Origin: Candidatus Zixiibacteriota bacterium
GTDB taxonomy: Bacteria > Desulfobacterota > Binatia > UBA9968
Assembly: GCA_035574315.1 (NCBI GenBank)
Contig: DATLYW010000028.1
Coordinates: 1 to 64,000 of the forward strand
DNA: 64,000 nt
Direction of reading: 5' to 3'
The stretch's first letter is position 1. Every line of letters begins with the position of its first letter. A program made the position numbers and the translations under genes. Below are positions 43,736-53,780 of this stretch, one piece after another. The notes below the pieces were generated by a model. It saw only the letters and a list, made by a program, of their open reading frames with translations. It made no database searches and was not told where the DNA came from.

Positions 43736-44389
43736 TCAGCTCCAGGGTTCGGGCGGTGAAATACCCGCCGCGCGGTCGGCCTCTCGCGTGGTCGCATCGA
43801 GCGCGCACGCGATTTTCCCCAGCGCCTCTTCTTCGGAGAGGTCCCCGTCGATGGGAAAAGGCTCGCCGTAGGCGATGAAATTCCGGGAGAACGGTTCGGG
43901 AAGAAGATAGCGGTCCCAGGAATCGAGGAAGCGGGGCCGGGAGCTGGAGTAGGCGACCGGCACGATCCACGCGCCGGTGAGACGGGCAAGCCTCACGACC
44001 CCGGGTTTTACGACACGCGCCGGCCCTTTGGGCCCGTCGACGGTCAACGCGACCTCCCGCCGCGAGCGCACATGGCGGATCAGGCGGCGCAACGCCGCCC
44101 CGCCGCCGCGGCGCGTCGAGCCCCGCACCACGACGTAGCCGTTCTTTTCCAGCCAGCGCGTGATGATCTCTCCGTCTCCCGAGCGCGACGCCAGCGTCAC
44201 GATCCCCTGATGGCGATGCGCCTGGATCGGGAGAAACATGCGGCCGTGCCAGAGCGAAAAGACGATCGGCACGCGCCGCGCGCGCAAGGCCAGATAGCGG
44301 TCGAAGTGGAGCCGCTCGACGCTCAGGGTGCGGCGGAGCAGCGCGATCCCCACCTGGGCCAAAGACGCCAGAATCGCGGCACGGCTCAT
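43736..44389 (-). CDS. Lysophospholipid acyltransferase-like protein, DUF374 family
   Basis: A 217-residue protein of the DUF374 family, related to LPLAT acyltransferases. Motifs: SLWHGRMFLP (acyl-transfer His), VVRGSTRRGGGAALRRLI, ALTVDGPKGPARVVKPGVV and PVAYSSSRPRFLDSWDRYLLP. It probably acts on lipid A or glycerolipid precursors at the inner membrane, though the substrate is unproven. It is convergent with the APC permease gene, with 28 bases between. Confidence 0.87.
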   Translation of the reverse strand: MSRAAILASLAQVGIALLRRTLSVERLHFDRYLALRARRVPIVFSLWHGRMFLPIQAHRHQGIVTLASRSGDGEIITRWLEKNGYVVVRGSTRRGGGAALRRLIRHVRSRREVALTVDGPKGPARVVKPGVVRLARLTGAWIVPVAYSSSRPRFLDSWDRYLLPEPFSRNFIAYGEPFPIDGDLSEEEALGKIACALDATTREADRAAGISPPEPWS

Positions 44390-44517
44390 GAGACGCCAGA
44401 CGCTCCGGCGGGACCTGATTTTCTATCGAGGACGGTACGGCTCGGCGGCCGTTCGAGGACTCGCACATTTCCAATTTAGCGGTTCGCGACGGCGCTGCCA
44501 AGAACTGCGTGCGACCA

Positions 44518-46668
44518 TCAGGCCGAGTTCCCCGACCCGGCTTGCCGCGTCACGATCACCGCGTCGACGGCCTTGACGCCCCCCTCGAAGCAGACGAGCG
44601 GATTGACGTCGATCGACTGGATCAGCTCTCGCCCTGCGCAGGCGAGCTGCGAAAGCGCGACGAGCGCGCGCACGAGACCGTTCAGATCGACCGCCGGCCG
44701 GCCGCGAAAACCGCCGAGCAGGCGGAACCCGCGGATCGAGCGCACCATCTCGGCGGCCTCGTCGGGCCCGACCGGCGCCAGGCGGAACACCACGTCGCGG
44801 TAGACCTCCACGGCCTGCCCGCCGATGCCGAACATCACGACGGGCCCGAATTGCGGGTCGTTGTCGGTGCCGACGATGGTTTCGACGCCCCGCACCATCT
44901 CCTGGACCAGGAAGCCGGCCGGGCTCTCATGCGGCCTGCGCTTCCTGAAGACCTCCTCCATCTCTCGCCACGCCCTTTCGATCTCGGCGGGCGCGGAGAG
45001 ATTCAAGCGGATGCCGTCCAGCTCGGTCTTGTGCGCCACCCCCGGCGCCGCGAGCTTGAGCGCGACCGGGACCGCCATCTCCGCCGCGGCCGCGACCGCT
45101 TCCGACGGCGAAGCGGCGAGCCGGCAGCGAGCCAGCGGCACGCCGTATTCGGCGAGGATCGAGTAGGCTTCCCACTCGTTCAAGACCCGCCGGGAGGCGA
45201 GCAGCCCGACCGCGCGATCGGTGAGCGGCTGCGGCGCGGCTGCCTTCGCGTAGCGCTCCTCGGCGCGGCGCTGGACCGCCTCGCCGAAGCGCGCGAGGTG
45301 CTTTTGCATCTTGATCGCGTTGTCGGCTCCCTGGAGAAACGGCAGGGCGCAGCGCTGCTTGAACTCGCGCGCGTAGTCGTTGAGGCTCTGCGTGATCATC
45401 GAGAACATGCAGATCGGCTTGTCGCTCGCTTCGGCTACCTTCGCCACCGCCGCCAGATTGCTTTCCTTGTCGGGCCGCGCCCCGCTGAGCGGCACCTCCT
45501 CCTGCAGGAACAGCATGTCCACGTCGCGGTCCGAGAGCAGCGTGTCGATACACTTGAGGTGGGTCTCCTGGCTCGAAAGGCCGCCCCAGCCGGCGTCGAG
45601 CGGGTTGCCGACCGACGCGCCGACGCCGAGCAGGCCGGAAAGCTTCTTTTCGGTGAGGTCGCGCAGCGTCGGCAGCTCGACACCGTGTTCCTCAGCGAGA
45701 TCGGACAGCAATCCCCGGAGTCCGCCGGAGAAGGTCACGAACGCCGCGCGGCGCCCGCTCGGCAGGCATTTGACCCTTAGGAAAAGCTCGGCGGCGTTGA
45801 GGAACTCGTCGAGGTCGTTTACCCGCAGGATACCCGCGCGCGCACACACCGCGTCGAAGACCCGGTCGTTTCCCGCGAGCGAGCCGGTATGGGCGAGGGC
45901 CGCGGCGGCCGCCTTTTCCGAGCGCCCGATCTTCAGCGCGATGATCGGCTTGCCCGCGTCCAGCGCTTCGCCCGCGACCCGGAGGAACTTTTCTCCGTCC
46001 TTCACCCCCTCGATGAAGGCGGCGATCACGCGGGTGTCGGGATCGCGGATGAAGTGGTGGATGTAATCCGACAGCTCCGCCACGGCCTCGTTGCCGCTGG
46101 TGACGAAGTAGCTCACGCCGATTCCGCGGCTCGCGCCCGCCCGAACCAGGGCGCCGAGCAGCCCGCCGCTCTGCGACACCATCGCCAGCCCGCCGTAGCG
46201 GATCTCGTTCAGCCGCTGCTCGGGAAAGAGCATCGCGCGCGAGCGCAGCGCCGCATGCCCCATGCAGTTCGGCCCGCAAACCGCGATCCCCCGCTCGCGC
46301 GCGTAGCCTTGCAGAAACGCCTTGCGCTTCAGCCCCTCCGCGTCGCCTCCCTCGCCGAAACCTCCGCTCAGGATCGTGGCCGACCGAAACGCCCCCTCGC
46401 GGCTCTTCTCCAGCATCTCGACGACGGTCGCCGCGGGCACGATGAAAACCGCGTTGTCGACGCTGCACGGCAGCGCGTCGAGGCTCGGATAACACGGGCG
46501 GCCCCAGAGCTCTTCGTAGCGGGGATTGACGAGGTAAATCTCGCCCGGATACTCGAAGTGCTTCAGCATTCCCCAGATGCGGGCCGGCCAGCCGGCCTTC
46601 GGTGAAGCGCCGACGATGGCGACCGAACGGGGCTCAAGCAGCGGCGTGAGGTCCCTGAATTCCGACAC
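44518..46668 (-). CDS. Acyl-CoA synthetase of the ADP-forming (NDP-forming) type
   Basis: A 716-residue single-chain enzyme. Order: CoA-binding Rossmann domain (VAIVGASPKAGWPARI), succinyl-CoA ligase-like domains with the phosphohistidine H260 in ALAHTGSLAGND, then an ATP-grasp domain at about 500-716 (EAYSILAEYGVPLAR, GPVVMFGIGGQAVEVYRDV). It reversibly couples acyl-CoA to free acid with ADP or GDP. The GTG start at 46666-46668 follows AGGAGGAAGGGAATC. It comes 15 bases after the permease gene, so it likely shares its transcript. Substrate range (acetate, propionate, branched acids) is open. Confidence 0.88.
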   Translation of the reverse strand: MSEFRDLTPLLEPRSVAIVGASPKAGWPARIWGMLKHFEYPGEIYLVNPRYEELWGRPCYPSLDALPCSVDNAVFIVPAATVVEMLEKSREGAFRSATILSGGFGEGGDAEGLKRKAFLQGYARERGIAVCGPNCMGHAALRSRAMLFPEQRLNEIRYGGLAMVSQSGGLLGALVRAGASRGIGVSYFVTSGNEAVAELSDYIHHFIRDPDTRVIAAFIEGVKDGEKFLRVAGEALDAGKPIIALKIGRSEKAAAAALAHTGSLAGNDRVFDAVCARAGILRVNDLDEFLNAAELFLRVKCLPSGRRAAFVTFSGGLRGLLSDLAEEHGVELPTLRDLTEKKLSGLLGVGASVGNPLDAGWGGLSSQETHLKCIDTLLSDRDVDMLFLQEEVPLSGARPDKESNLAAVAKVAEASDKPICMFSMITQSLNDYAREFKQRCALPFLQGADNAIKMQKHLARFGEAVQRRAEERYAKAAAPQPLTDRAVGLLASRRVLNEWEAYSILAEYGVPLARCRLAASPSEAVAAAAEMAVPVALKLAAPGVAHKTELDGIRLNLSAPAEIERAWREMEEVFRKRRPHESPAGFLVQEMVRGVETIVGTDNDPQFGPVVMFGIGGQAVEVYRDVVFRLAPVGPDEAAEMVRSIRGFRLLGGFRGRPAVDLNGLVRALVALSQLACAGRELIQSIDVNPLVCFEGGVKAVDAVIVTRQAGSGNSA

Positions 46669-46683
46669 GATTCCCTTCCTCCT

Positions 46684-48435
46684 TCAATGCAGCTGGATGC
46701 CGGTGCGCCGCGCAAAGGCGTAGTAAGCGAGCGCCACGGAGACCAGCACGGTGGTCCACATGACGCCGAACGCGGCCAGCTCGCCCACCTGGGCGTTCTC
46801 CCACAGCTCGTAGATCGTCACCGATACCACGGGCGTCTGCGGGCTCACGAGCAGGATCGACATGGAAAGCTCCTTGGCGGAGATCAGAAAGACGAAGGTC
46901 CATCCTCCCACGAACGCCGGGGTGAGCAGCGGCAGCGTGATCCGCCGCATGCAGTGCACCCAGGAGGCGCCCGCGGCGTAGGCCGCTTCCTCCAGCTCCC
47001 TGTGCAGCTGCAGCAACCCGGCGTGGGTGTAGCGGACGCCGTAGGGGATGTAGCGGGTGACAAAGGCGATCAGCAGGATCCACAGGGTGCCGTAGACGGG
47101 AACCGGAAACACGAGGTAGAAGCGCAGGATCGCCAGCCCCATGACGATTCCGGGGAAAAGCAGCGGCAGGGTCGTCAGCAGGTCGAGCAGCCACCTGCCC
47201 CGCGCGCGGCTGCGCGCCAGGAACCACGAGGCGAACGAGGTCAGCAGCATCACCACCGTAGCGCTGCCGACGCCGAGAAGGAGGCTGTTCTTGACCGCCA
47301 GCGCGATCTTGTCGAAGTGAAGCGCGGCCCGGTAGTTGCGCAGCGTCAGGTGGGAGAGCGCCTCGAGCGACGGCTGCATGTAGAACGGCAGCAGCGAGGC
47401 CCAGAGGATGACGAGGAACGGGGCGGCGAGGAGAAGGGCCGCGTAGAGGAGCAGCGCGCCCGCGGCGCAGTAGCGCCAGCGGCCGAGGGCGATCGGGCGC
47501 GGGCGGTAGGCCTTGCCGGTGATCGTGTGGAAGCGCGACGCCTCGCGCGTCAGGCGAAAATAGAAATAGAGCGCGAGGCCGACCAGCAGCATGAGCAGCA
47601 CCGAAAAGGCTCCCGCGCTGCCGTAGCTGGGCGGCATTCGCTGCGCATCGAGGAAGATCGAGGTCGTCAGGACCCGGATGTCGCCGGGAAGCCCGATCAG
47701 CGCCGGGATCTCGAACGCCTCGAAGGCGCGGATGAACACGAGCAGCAATACGGCCGCGAACGCGGGCAGCATCAGGCGCAGCGACACGCGCTTGAGAGTG
47801 ACCCAGAGCCCGGCGCCACACACCGCGGAGGCTTCCTCGAGCGAGGGGTCCATCGAGCGGAACGACGCGGCCAGCATCAGGAACACGAGCGGCGACCAGA
47901 GCAGCGACTCGACGAGGATCATGCCGCCGAGGGAGTAGACGTTCACCACCGGCCCCGTCTGGCCGAGCATCGCCTTGAGCCAGGAATTCACCGGCCCCGC
48001 TTTCCCCAGGAGCAACAGCCAGCCGATCGTGTAGAGAATGAACGGGGTTCCGAAGGAGGCGAAGGCGGTGAAGTAACCGAGGCCGCGCAGCGGCGCGTCC
48101 GTGCGCGTCGCGAGCCACGCCACCGCGCCGCCGAGGAGGGTGGCACCGAGCGCGCTTCCGGCGGAAAACGCGAGCGTATTGGCGAGCGGCTTGAGAAGCC
48201 GGGGCTCCGCCAGCAGGTCGCGGTAGTACTGGAACGTGAAGGCGTCCGGCTCGCCGCTGAAGGTGGTGGTGAAGAGGCTGGTCTGCACCACCGAATACAG
48301 CGGCGGCAGCACCAGATAGGCGGTCACGAGCGAAACGCAGACGAGGACCCTTCGCTCGGCGTCCGTTCCGCCCGCTGCGCGCGCGAGAGCGGTCCGAAAC
48401 GAGAGGCGGGGTGCCGCCGGTCGCGACGAAGCCAT
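46684..48435 (-). CDS. Iron(III)-type ABC transporter permease, two-domain (FbpB-like)
   Basis: A 583-residue permease made of two homologous halves of about six helices each. Each half has an EAA-type cytoplasmic loop: EASAVCGAGLWVTLKRVSLR in the first half, and EAAYAAGASWVHCMRRITLP in the second. This layout is typical of FbpB/SfuB and some thiamine or phosphonate permeases. The cognate ATPase is missing from the neighbourhood, while the binding protein gene lies 33 bases upstream. The operon order is Bug receptor, binding protein, permease, acyl-CoA synthetase. Confidence 0.88.
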   Translation of the reverse strand: MASSRPAAPRLSFRTALARAAGGTDAERRVLVCVSLVTAYLVLPPLYSVVQTSLFTTTFSGEPDAFTFQYYRDLLAEPRLLKPLANTLAFSAGSALGATLLGGAVAWLATRTDAPLRGLGYFTAFASFGTPFILYTIGWLLLLGKAGPVNSWLKAMLGQTGPVVNVYSLGGMILVESLLWSPLVFLMLAASFRSMDPSLEEASAVCGAGLWVTLKRVSLRLMLPAFAAVLLLVFIRAFEAFEIPALIGLPGDIRVLTTSIFLDAQRMPPSYGSAGAFSVLLMLLVGLALYFYFRLTREASRFHTITGKAYRPRPIALGRWRYCAAGALLLYAALLLAAPFLVILWASLLPFYMQPSLEALSHLTLRNYRAALHFDKIALAVKNSLLLGVGSATVVMLLTSFASWFLARSRARGRWLLDLLTTLPLLFPGIVMGLAILRFYLVFPVPVYGTLWILLIAFVTRYIPYGVRYTHAGLLQLHRELEEAAYAAGASWVHCMRRITLPLLTPAFVGGWTFVFLISAKELSMSILLVSPQTPVVSVTIYELWENAQVGELAAFGVMWTTVLVSVALAYYAFARRTGIQLH

Positions 48436-48468
48436 GGAACCCGGCCGCGCCTCAAGACCGCCTTCGCG

Positions 48469-49572
48469 CTACTTGAGGAAGTGCGCCTGGAAAAAGTCGA
48501 TCCACTCGTTGCCTTTTTCCAGCTGCGTTTCGGGGCCGATGTAGGTGGCGCGCTTGAAGCGTCCTCCGCCAGGCTTGAGGTCCGCCTGCTTGGCCGGTAT
48601 CTCCGGATGCGCCGGCAGATAGTCGGCGTCCTGGAACACTCTCTGCCCGCGCCTGGAGAAGATGAAATCGAGAAACAACATCGCCGCGTGCGGGTGCGGG
48701 GCGTTCTTCGCCAGGCCGCTGCTGTTGAACGTGGCGGTGACGGGCTCGATGGGGTGCCAGTCGACCGGCGCGCCCGCCTTCCGGCTGATCAATGCGTGGT
48801 GGTTGAAGATGTGGAGCGCCAGCGGGTGCTCCCCGGCGATCACGAGGTCGAGGATCTGGCGGTTGCTCGCCGTGCTCTTAGCGATCTCCTGCTTCGCAAG
48901 CTTGAGCAGCAAGGCCTTGCCCGCCTCCGGCCCGAGCGTGAGTAGGATGTTGCCGATCATCATCGGCGCGCCGGAGCCCCGGCTCGTCGACCAGATCATG
49001 TTGCCCTTCCACCGCGGCTGCAACAGGTCTTCCCACGTCTTCGGGAGCTCGCCCGGCTTCACCATCCGGGTGTTGTATCCGGGTGTGAGGAAATAGAGGT
49101 TGGTCGCGCCCCAGATGCCCCGGGGATCCCTGAGCTCGGGCGGATACTCGTCGAGATACGGCGAGAAGAAACGCTGCATGATGCCGGCCTTGTTCGCCAT
49201 GGCGGCGGAGGTCGTTCCGTCGATGATGTCGACGTCGTAGCGCCGCGCGCGGTACTCGGACACCGCCTTTTGCACGACCCGCTCGGTGTTGCCGCGGAAA
49301 AACTCGATCTGGACGAACGGGTACTCCTTCTCGAAAGCAGCCTTGAGCGGCCGCACCACCTGATCGACGATCAGCGTGCTGTACCAGGTGAGCTTGCCTT
49401 CTTTTTTCGCTCCCTCCACCAGAATCTTCTGGCGCTCCGGTCCCTTGAGCAAAGCCACGCTCTCCACGGTGGCCGCGGCGGCCGCGGCAAGGCCGGCGGC
49501 GAAAAGCGCCGTCGCGAAAACCGCGCCGGCGATAATACCGGGTCCCCTGTCGGGTCCAAGATTTCCTCTCAT
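48469..49572 (-). CDS. Extracellular solute-binding protein, iron(III)-type
   Basis: A 367-residue protein, upstream partner of the two-domain permease. The signal region (residues 15-35) is AAALFAAG-like and Ala-rich. The mature protein starts with the AfuA-like strand KKEGKLTWYSTLIVDQ, then FEKEYPFVQIEFFRGNTERV, YDVDIIDGTTSAAM and the TWEDLLQPRWKGNMIW hinge. It is similar in layout to the binding protein at 18.8 kb. Ligand unknown; ferric ion or organic acids are possible. Confidence 0.87.
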   Translation of the reverse strand: MRGNLGPDRGPGIIAGAVFATALFAAGLAAAAAATVESVALLKGPERQKILVEGAKKEGKLTWYSTLIVDQVVRPLKAAFEKEYPFVQIEFFRGNTERVVQKAVSEYRARRYDVDIIDGTTSAAMANKAGIMQRFFSPYLDEYPPELRDPRGIWGATNLYFLTPGYNTRMVKPGELPKTWEDLLQPRWKGNMIWSTSRGSGAPMMIGNILLTLGPEAGKALLLKLAKQEIAKSTASNRQILDLVIAGEHPLALHIFNHHALISRKAGAPVDWHPIEPVTATFNSSGLAKNAPHPHAAMLFLDFIFSRRGQRVFQDADYLPAHPEIPAKQADLKPGGGRFKRATYIGPETQLEKGNEWIDFFQAHFLK

Positions 49573-49610
49573 CGCTTCTTCCCCTTAGTATTCGAGGCCG
49601 GCCGTTTTCG

Positions 49611-50630
49611 TTACTTGAGGAGGATTTCCTTCAAGCGCGCCACGACGGCAGGCTCGGCGTTGACGATACCGAGTACGCTTTTTTCGAGCTCTTCCCCGCT
49701 GAGCGGGCTGAGATCGAGCTTCGATTTCTGCGCGTCGGCGAGAAACTCGGGATCCTTCATAGTCTCCATGAAAGCCCGCCGCAAGAGCTGCACCCGCTCC
49801 TTGGGCGTGCCCGGAGGCAGCACGTAAGGCCGCGCGGTCGGGTTGTAGTCATGGATTCCGACCTGGATCACCTTGCGGTCGAGCTCGCTCTTCGCGTAGT
49901 CGACGACCCGCCGCACCTTTCCCACCTCGGGGTTCGGTCTTGCCACCGCCTGGAGGATCATGCGCACCTCGCCGGACTCGACCTCCCGCCGCCACGTCGC
50001 CTTGAACGACTCCCACGAGTTGGTGAGCCCGTCCACCTCGCCGGCGTTGAAGGCAAGGCGGATGTCGGCGGTGCCCTTGTATCCCGAGACGAGCTGAATC
50101 GGGAGGTTGAGCGTGGCCTTGGCGATCTTGGTGATGTCGTCGGTCGCGGAGCCGGCGCCCACCCCGCCGAACTTCACTACCTGCTTGGACTCCATCCATT
50201 GCTCGACCCCGGTAACGCCGCTTCTCTTCGAGACGGCCAGCATCTGGTTGTCCTGGGCCGGGGCGCCGAGGTACTCGAACTTGCGGGCGTCGAACTCGAT
50301 TCCGGGCTTGCCGAGCAGCGCCTGGAGAAACAGCCCGCCGATGAAATGACCGATCGTCAGCCCGTCGGGACGGGCGACCTTGTAAGCGTGGTTGGCGGCG
50401 ATGAGGCTCGCGGCTCCCGGCATATTCTCGACGGCGATCGCGGGGTTTCCCGGAATGTGCCTTCCCATGTGGCGTGCGAGCACCCGCGAGTAGGTGTCGT
50501 AGCCGCCGCCGGCCGAGAAACCGACGATGATGCGTACGGTCTTCCCCTTGTAAAACGGTTCCTGCGCAAACGCATGGCCGGCGAGAGAAAGGCCGATCAG
50601 AGCCCAGAGCTGCAACACTCGACGTCGCAT
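49611..50630 (-). CDS. Tripartite tricarboxylate transporter receptor (Bug/TctC) family protein
   Basis: A 339-residue periplasmic receptor with signal peptide (LQLWALIGLSLAGHAFA), the Bug start EPFYKGKTVRIIVGFSAGGG with the ligand loop GFSAGGGYDTYSR, and ENMPGAASLIAANHAYK. It matches the paralogue at 38.6 kb through most of its length, including QLVSGYKGTADIRLAFNAGE. GGGAGGACCCCC precedes the ATG. It lies upstream of the iron-type transporter genes without TctAB. Confidence 0.88.
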   Translation of the reverse strand: MRRRVLQLWALIGLSLAGHAFAQEPFYKGKTVRIIVGFSAGGGYDTYSRVLARHMGRHIPGNPAIAVENMPGAASLIAANHAYKVARPDGLTIGHFIGGLFLQALLGKPGIEFDARKFEYLGAPAQDNQMLAVSKRSGVTGVEQWMESKQVVKFGGVGAGSATDDITKIAKATLNLPIQLVSGYKGTADIRLAFNAGEVDGLTNSWESFKATWRREVESGEVRMILQAVARPNPEVGKVRRVVDYAKSELDRKVIQVGIHDYNPTARPYVLPPGTPKERVQLLRRAFMETMKDPEFLADAQKSKLDLSPLSGEELEKSVLGIVNAEPAVVARLKEILLK

Positions 50631-50770
50631 GGGGGTCCTCCCGGGGTTCCTGGCTTAGCTTCGCACTCATAACAGAGGATCGGCCGCTGAATCAACCGCA
50701 AGCGGCTTCGCACGAGAGTCCTTGACTGTTCGGTCGGAGGCGGCTAGAGCCACGTCGAGGAGTCGCTCCC

Positions 50771-52738
50771 ATGATCACCCGCTTTGTCGTTACCCGCCGC
50801 GAGATCTTCGCCCGCGGCCACGAGTTCGGTGTTACCGGAGCCTACGAAAAGCTCGCGGGCAAGGCGTACGGAGAGGTCGACCCCGAAAGCCCGCTCGACC
50901 GGGTGATCGTCAACCTCGATAAGGCGCCGAGAAACCGCCGCGGTCGGGTGGAGTACGCCAGCGACTTCTGCATCCTGAAGCCGCTCGACATGGCCCGCGG
51001 CAACGGCCGGATTTTCTTCGACGCGCCGAACCGCGGCGCCAAGCGCGCGCTCACGTTCCTGAACGACGCCCGCGCGGCCGACGATCCGCGGGAGCTCGCG
51101 GACGCGGGCAACGGCTTTTTGATGCGCCGCGGCTACACGATCGTCTGGTGCGGGTGGCAGGGCGACCTCGTTCCCGGCAAGGGAGTGCTCGCGCTCCAGG
51201 TCCCAGTCGCGACCGACGGCGGCTCGGCGATCGTCCGCCCCGTGCGCGCCGAGATCGTGGTCACCGAGCCGGGGATTCTCTCCCGGCCCCTGAGCGGCGA
51301 CGAGCGCGTGAGGAGCTACGAGACGGCGACCTTCGACAAGAGCCGCTGCCGGCTTACGGTCCGGAAAAAGTCCTACGGCGAGCGCGTCGCCGTGCCTCCC
51401 GCCCAATGGGAGTTCGCCGCCGCGCACGCCGGCCGCCGCCTGCCCGTGCAACCGAGCGCCGCCGATCTTTATCTCCGCTCCGGCTTCAGGCCCGGATTCA
51501 TCTACGAGCTCGTTTATCCGGCGAAGAACCCTCTGGTTCTCGGGCTGGGATTTGCCGCCGTGCGCGATTTCGTTTCGTTTCTGCGCTACGGCGTCCGCGA
51601 CCGGACGGGGAGGGCCAATCCGCTCGCGGGAGCGGTCCGCTACGCCTACGGCTGGGGGCGTTCGCAGAGCGGACGCTATCTCCGCGACTTCGTCTACCAT
51701 GGCTTCAATCGAGACGAGTCCGGCCGCAAGGTGTTCGACGCGGTCGCGCCGCACGCGGCCGGCGGGGGCCGGTTGTTCCTCAACTACGAGTTCGCGCGAC
51801 CCGTCACCTCCTCGCAGCAACACACCGACCAGCTCGACCCCGAGCTGTTTCCCTTCGCCTACGGCATCGGGCGCGATCCGCAGAGCGGACGGAAGGACGG
51901 TATCCTCAAGCGGCAGGCGACCGACCCCTACGTCATCCACACGCAGACTTCGACCGAGTACTGGCAAAAGCGCGGCTGTCTCGTCCACACGGACGGGAGG
52001 GGACGCGACGCGGCGGTTCCCGAAAAGGCGCGGATCTACCTGATCGCCAGCGCGCAGCACAACAGCCCGGCGGGTGCGGCGCCCGGGAGAGAGAACACCC
52101 GACAGCGCACCAACCCGCTGCCGGCGGGCGAGGTCCTGCGCGCGCTGATCGACGCCATGGACTCATGGGTGAGCCGCGGCATTCCCCCGCCCCCGAGCCG
52201 CTATCCGACCGTCCGCGCCGGGACGCTCGTGCCGCCCGACAGGAAAAGCACCGGCTTCCCCGAGATTCCCGGTGTTCGCTACCACGGGCTCCACAACCGC
52301 CAGCTCTTCCTGGATTACGGGCCGAATCTCCGCCGCGGGAGGATCGACTTTCATCCGCCGCGGCCGATCGGCAACGGCGCCTACAGAATCCTGGTGCCCA
52401 AGGTCGACGCCGACGGGAACGACATCGCCGGCATTCGCCTGCCCGCGGTGAGCGTCCCCGTCGGCACTTATACGGGCTGGAATCTCCAGAGCCGCCGCCT
52501 CGCGGAAGACGAGCTGGCGGGGCTGCTCGGCTCTTTCATACCCTTCGCAAGAACTCGAAGAGAAAGGCTCCAGGCGGGCGATCCCCGCGCCTCCCTCCGG
52601 GAGCGCTACGGCAGCCGCGAGCGCTACCTCCGGGAGTTCGCCCGGGCCGCCCGCCGGCTCGTCGAGGAACGCTACCTCCTTCCCGAGGACGCGGAGCGGC
52701 TGATCGTCGATGCCCGCGCGAAGGTTCCCTATTTTTGA
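50771..52738 (+). CDS. Alpha/beta hydrolase domain-containing protein (ABhydrolase_10 type)
   Basis: A 655-residue protein of a large uncharacterised alpha/beta hydrolase group. The N-terminal 300 residues are beta-rich (VVTRREIFARGHEFGVTGAY at the start, GFLMRRGYTIVWCGWQGD). The nucleophile elbow is probably GRSQSGRYLRDF, with serine in the centre. A later HNSPAG stretch may hold the catalytic His. No signal peptide is visible at the ATG at 50771, which follows GAGGAGTCGCTCCC. It is divergent from the Bug gene and convergent with the NMT1-type gene. The substrate is unknown; esters are expected. Confidence 0.8.
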   Translation: MITRFVVTRREIFARGHEFGVTGAYEKLAGKAYGEVDPESPLDRVIVNLDKAPRNRRGRVEYASDFCILKPLDMARGNGRIFFDAPNRGAKRALTFLNDARAADDPRELADAGNGFLMRRGYTIVWCGWQGDLVPGKGVLALQVPVATDGGSAIVRPVRAEIVVTEPGILSRPLSGDERVRSYETATFDKSRCRLTVRKKSYGERVAVPPAQWEFAAAHAGRRLPVQPSAADLYLRSGFRPGFIYELVYPAKNPLVLGLGFAAVRDFVSFLRYGVRDRTGRANPLAGAVRYAYGWGRSQSGRYLRDFVYHGFNRDESGRKVFDAVAPHAAGGGRLFLNYEFARPVTSSQQHTDQLDPELFPFAYGIGRDPQSGRKDGILKRQATDPYVIHTQTSTEYWQKRGCLVHTDGRGRDAAVPEKARIYLIASAQHNSPAGAAPGRENTRQRTNPLPAGEVLRALIDAMDSWVSRGIPPPPSRYPTVRAGTLVPPDRKSTGFPEIPGVRYHGLHNRQLFLDYGPNLRRGRIDFHPPRPIGNGAYRILVPKVDADGNDIAGIRLPAVSVPVGTYTGWNLQSRRLAEDELAGLLGSFIPFARTRRERLQAGDPRASLRERYGSRERYLREFARAARRLVEERYLLPEDAERLIVDARAKVPYF

Positions 52739-52746
52739 GGCGGCGG

Positions 52747-53748
52747 CTATTTCCGCTCGTAGAGGCGCGCGATGAAGCCGCTCTTGTCCAGCTCCGAGAT
52801 AAAGCTCGGATCCATGAACTCTTCGGGCCTGCGGTTGCGGATCTCCGGGCGGCGCTCCGCCACGTAGTCGTAGGTCGCCTGCAGGCCGTGCATGATCGGG
52901 TAGGGCACGGCAATGAAATCCTGGCGGTAGATCTCGTAGGAGCCCTCGAGCAGGTTGCGGTCGTTGTTCCTGAGATATTTGCTCAGCACCTTGATGCTGA
53001 ACTCCTTGTTCTTCTTGAGATAGGCGATGCCCTCGACGTGCGAGCGCACCATGCGCATCACCGTGTCGCGGTCCTCCTGGACGTGCTTGCGCCGCGTCAC
53101 CACCGACATCGAAGGATAAACGACCTCTTTCCTCGCGTCCCACAAGATCCGATAACCCATGCGCTCCGCCTGCGCGTCGGTGGGATACGAGAGATCGGCG
53201 GCGTCGATGTTACCCGAAACCAGCGCCTGGAGCCGCTCCGGAGGCGTTCCCACCATGAGCCAGGTCACGTCGCGGTTGGGATCGAGCCCGTGCTTGCGCA
53301 TGATATAGCGGTTCAGGAAGTCCCCGAGGGACCCCAGGCTCGAGGTCGCGATCTTCTTGCCCTTGAGCTGCTCCGGCCGCTGGATCTCCGGCTTGACCAC
53401 GAGCTTGCTCTGGACCCCGGGAACCGTATGCGCGACCGTGACCAGGTCCGCCCCGCTCAGATTGGCGAGCATCACCTGCGTGAGCGTCACCGGCGCCGCA
53501 AAGATGCTGCCGCCCAGGATCGCCGCCGAGGTCTGCCCGGAGCCCTTGAGCAGAATGAGCTCGACTTCGAGGCCGTTCTTCTCGTAGATCCCGGCTTCCT
53601 TGGCGAGCCACGGGATCCAGTTCGACGCCGAGATCGACGTCACCCCCCAGCGGATTTTCTTGAGCCCCTTTTCCTGTCCCGCCGCCTGCGCCGCCGGCCA
53701 CGCCAGCAGCGCCGCCAGAAACAAGACTCCCGCGCTTCGCCTGGTCAT
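52747..53748 (-). CDS. NMT1/THI5-like ABC transporter substrate-binding protein
   Basis: A 333-residue binding protein with a signal peptide (RSAGVLFLAALLAWPAAQA). Family segments: WIPWLAKEAGIYEKNGLEVE, then KGKKIATSSLGSLGDFLNRY and MVGTPPERLQALVSGNIDAA. It ends SFISELDKSGFIARLYERK. The ATG at 53746-53748 is chosen over the long open frame upstream. It lies 32 bases after its paralogue in the acs operon. No permease or ATPase follows, so the transport route is not given. Confidence 0.87.
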   Translation of the reverse strand: MTRRSAGVLFLAALLAWPAAQAAGQEKGLKKIRWGVTSISASNWIPWLAKEAGIYEKNGLEVELILLKGSGQTSAAILGGSIFAAPVTLTQVMLANLSGADLVTVAHTVPGVQSKLVVKPEIQRPEQLKGKKIATSSLGSLGDFLNRYIMRKHGLDPNRDVTWLMVGTPPERLQALVSGNIDAADLSYPTDAQAERMGYRILWDARKEVVYPSMSVVTRRKHVQEDRDTVMRMVRSHVEGIAYLKKNKEFSIKVLSKYLRNNDRNLLEGSYEIYRQDFIAVPYPIMHGLQATYDYVAERRPEIRNRRPEEFMDPSFISELDKSGFIARLYERK

Positions 53749-53780
53749 CGACGGATCTCCCGATTCGGTTTTTAGCCGGC

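Noticed and set aside
46687..48945. 752-codon plus-strand frame
   Set aside because: Antisense of the two-domain permease; composition is Gln/Arg/Glu-rich as typical of shadows of membrane proteins.
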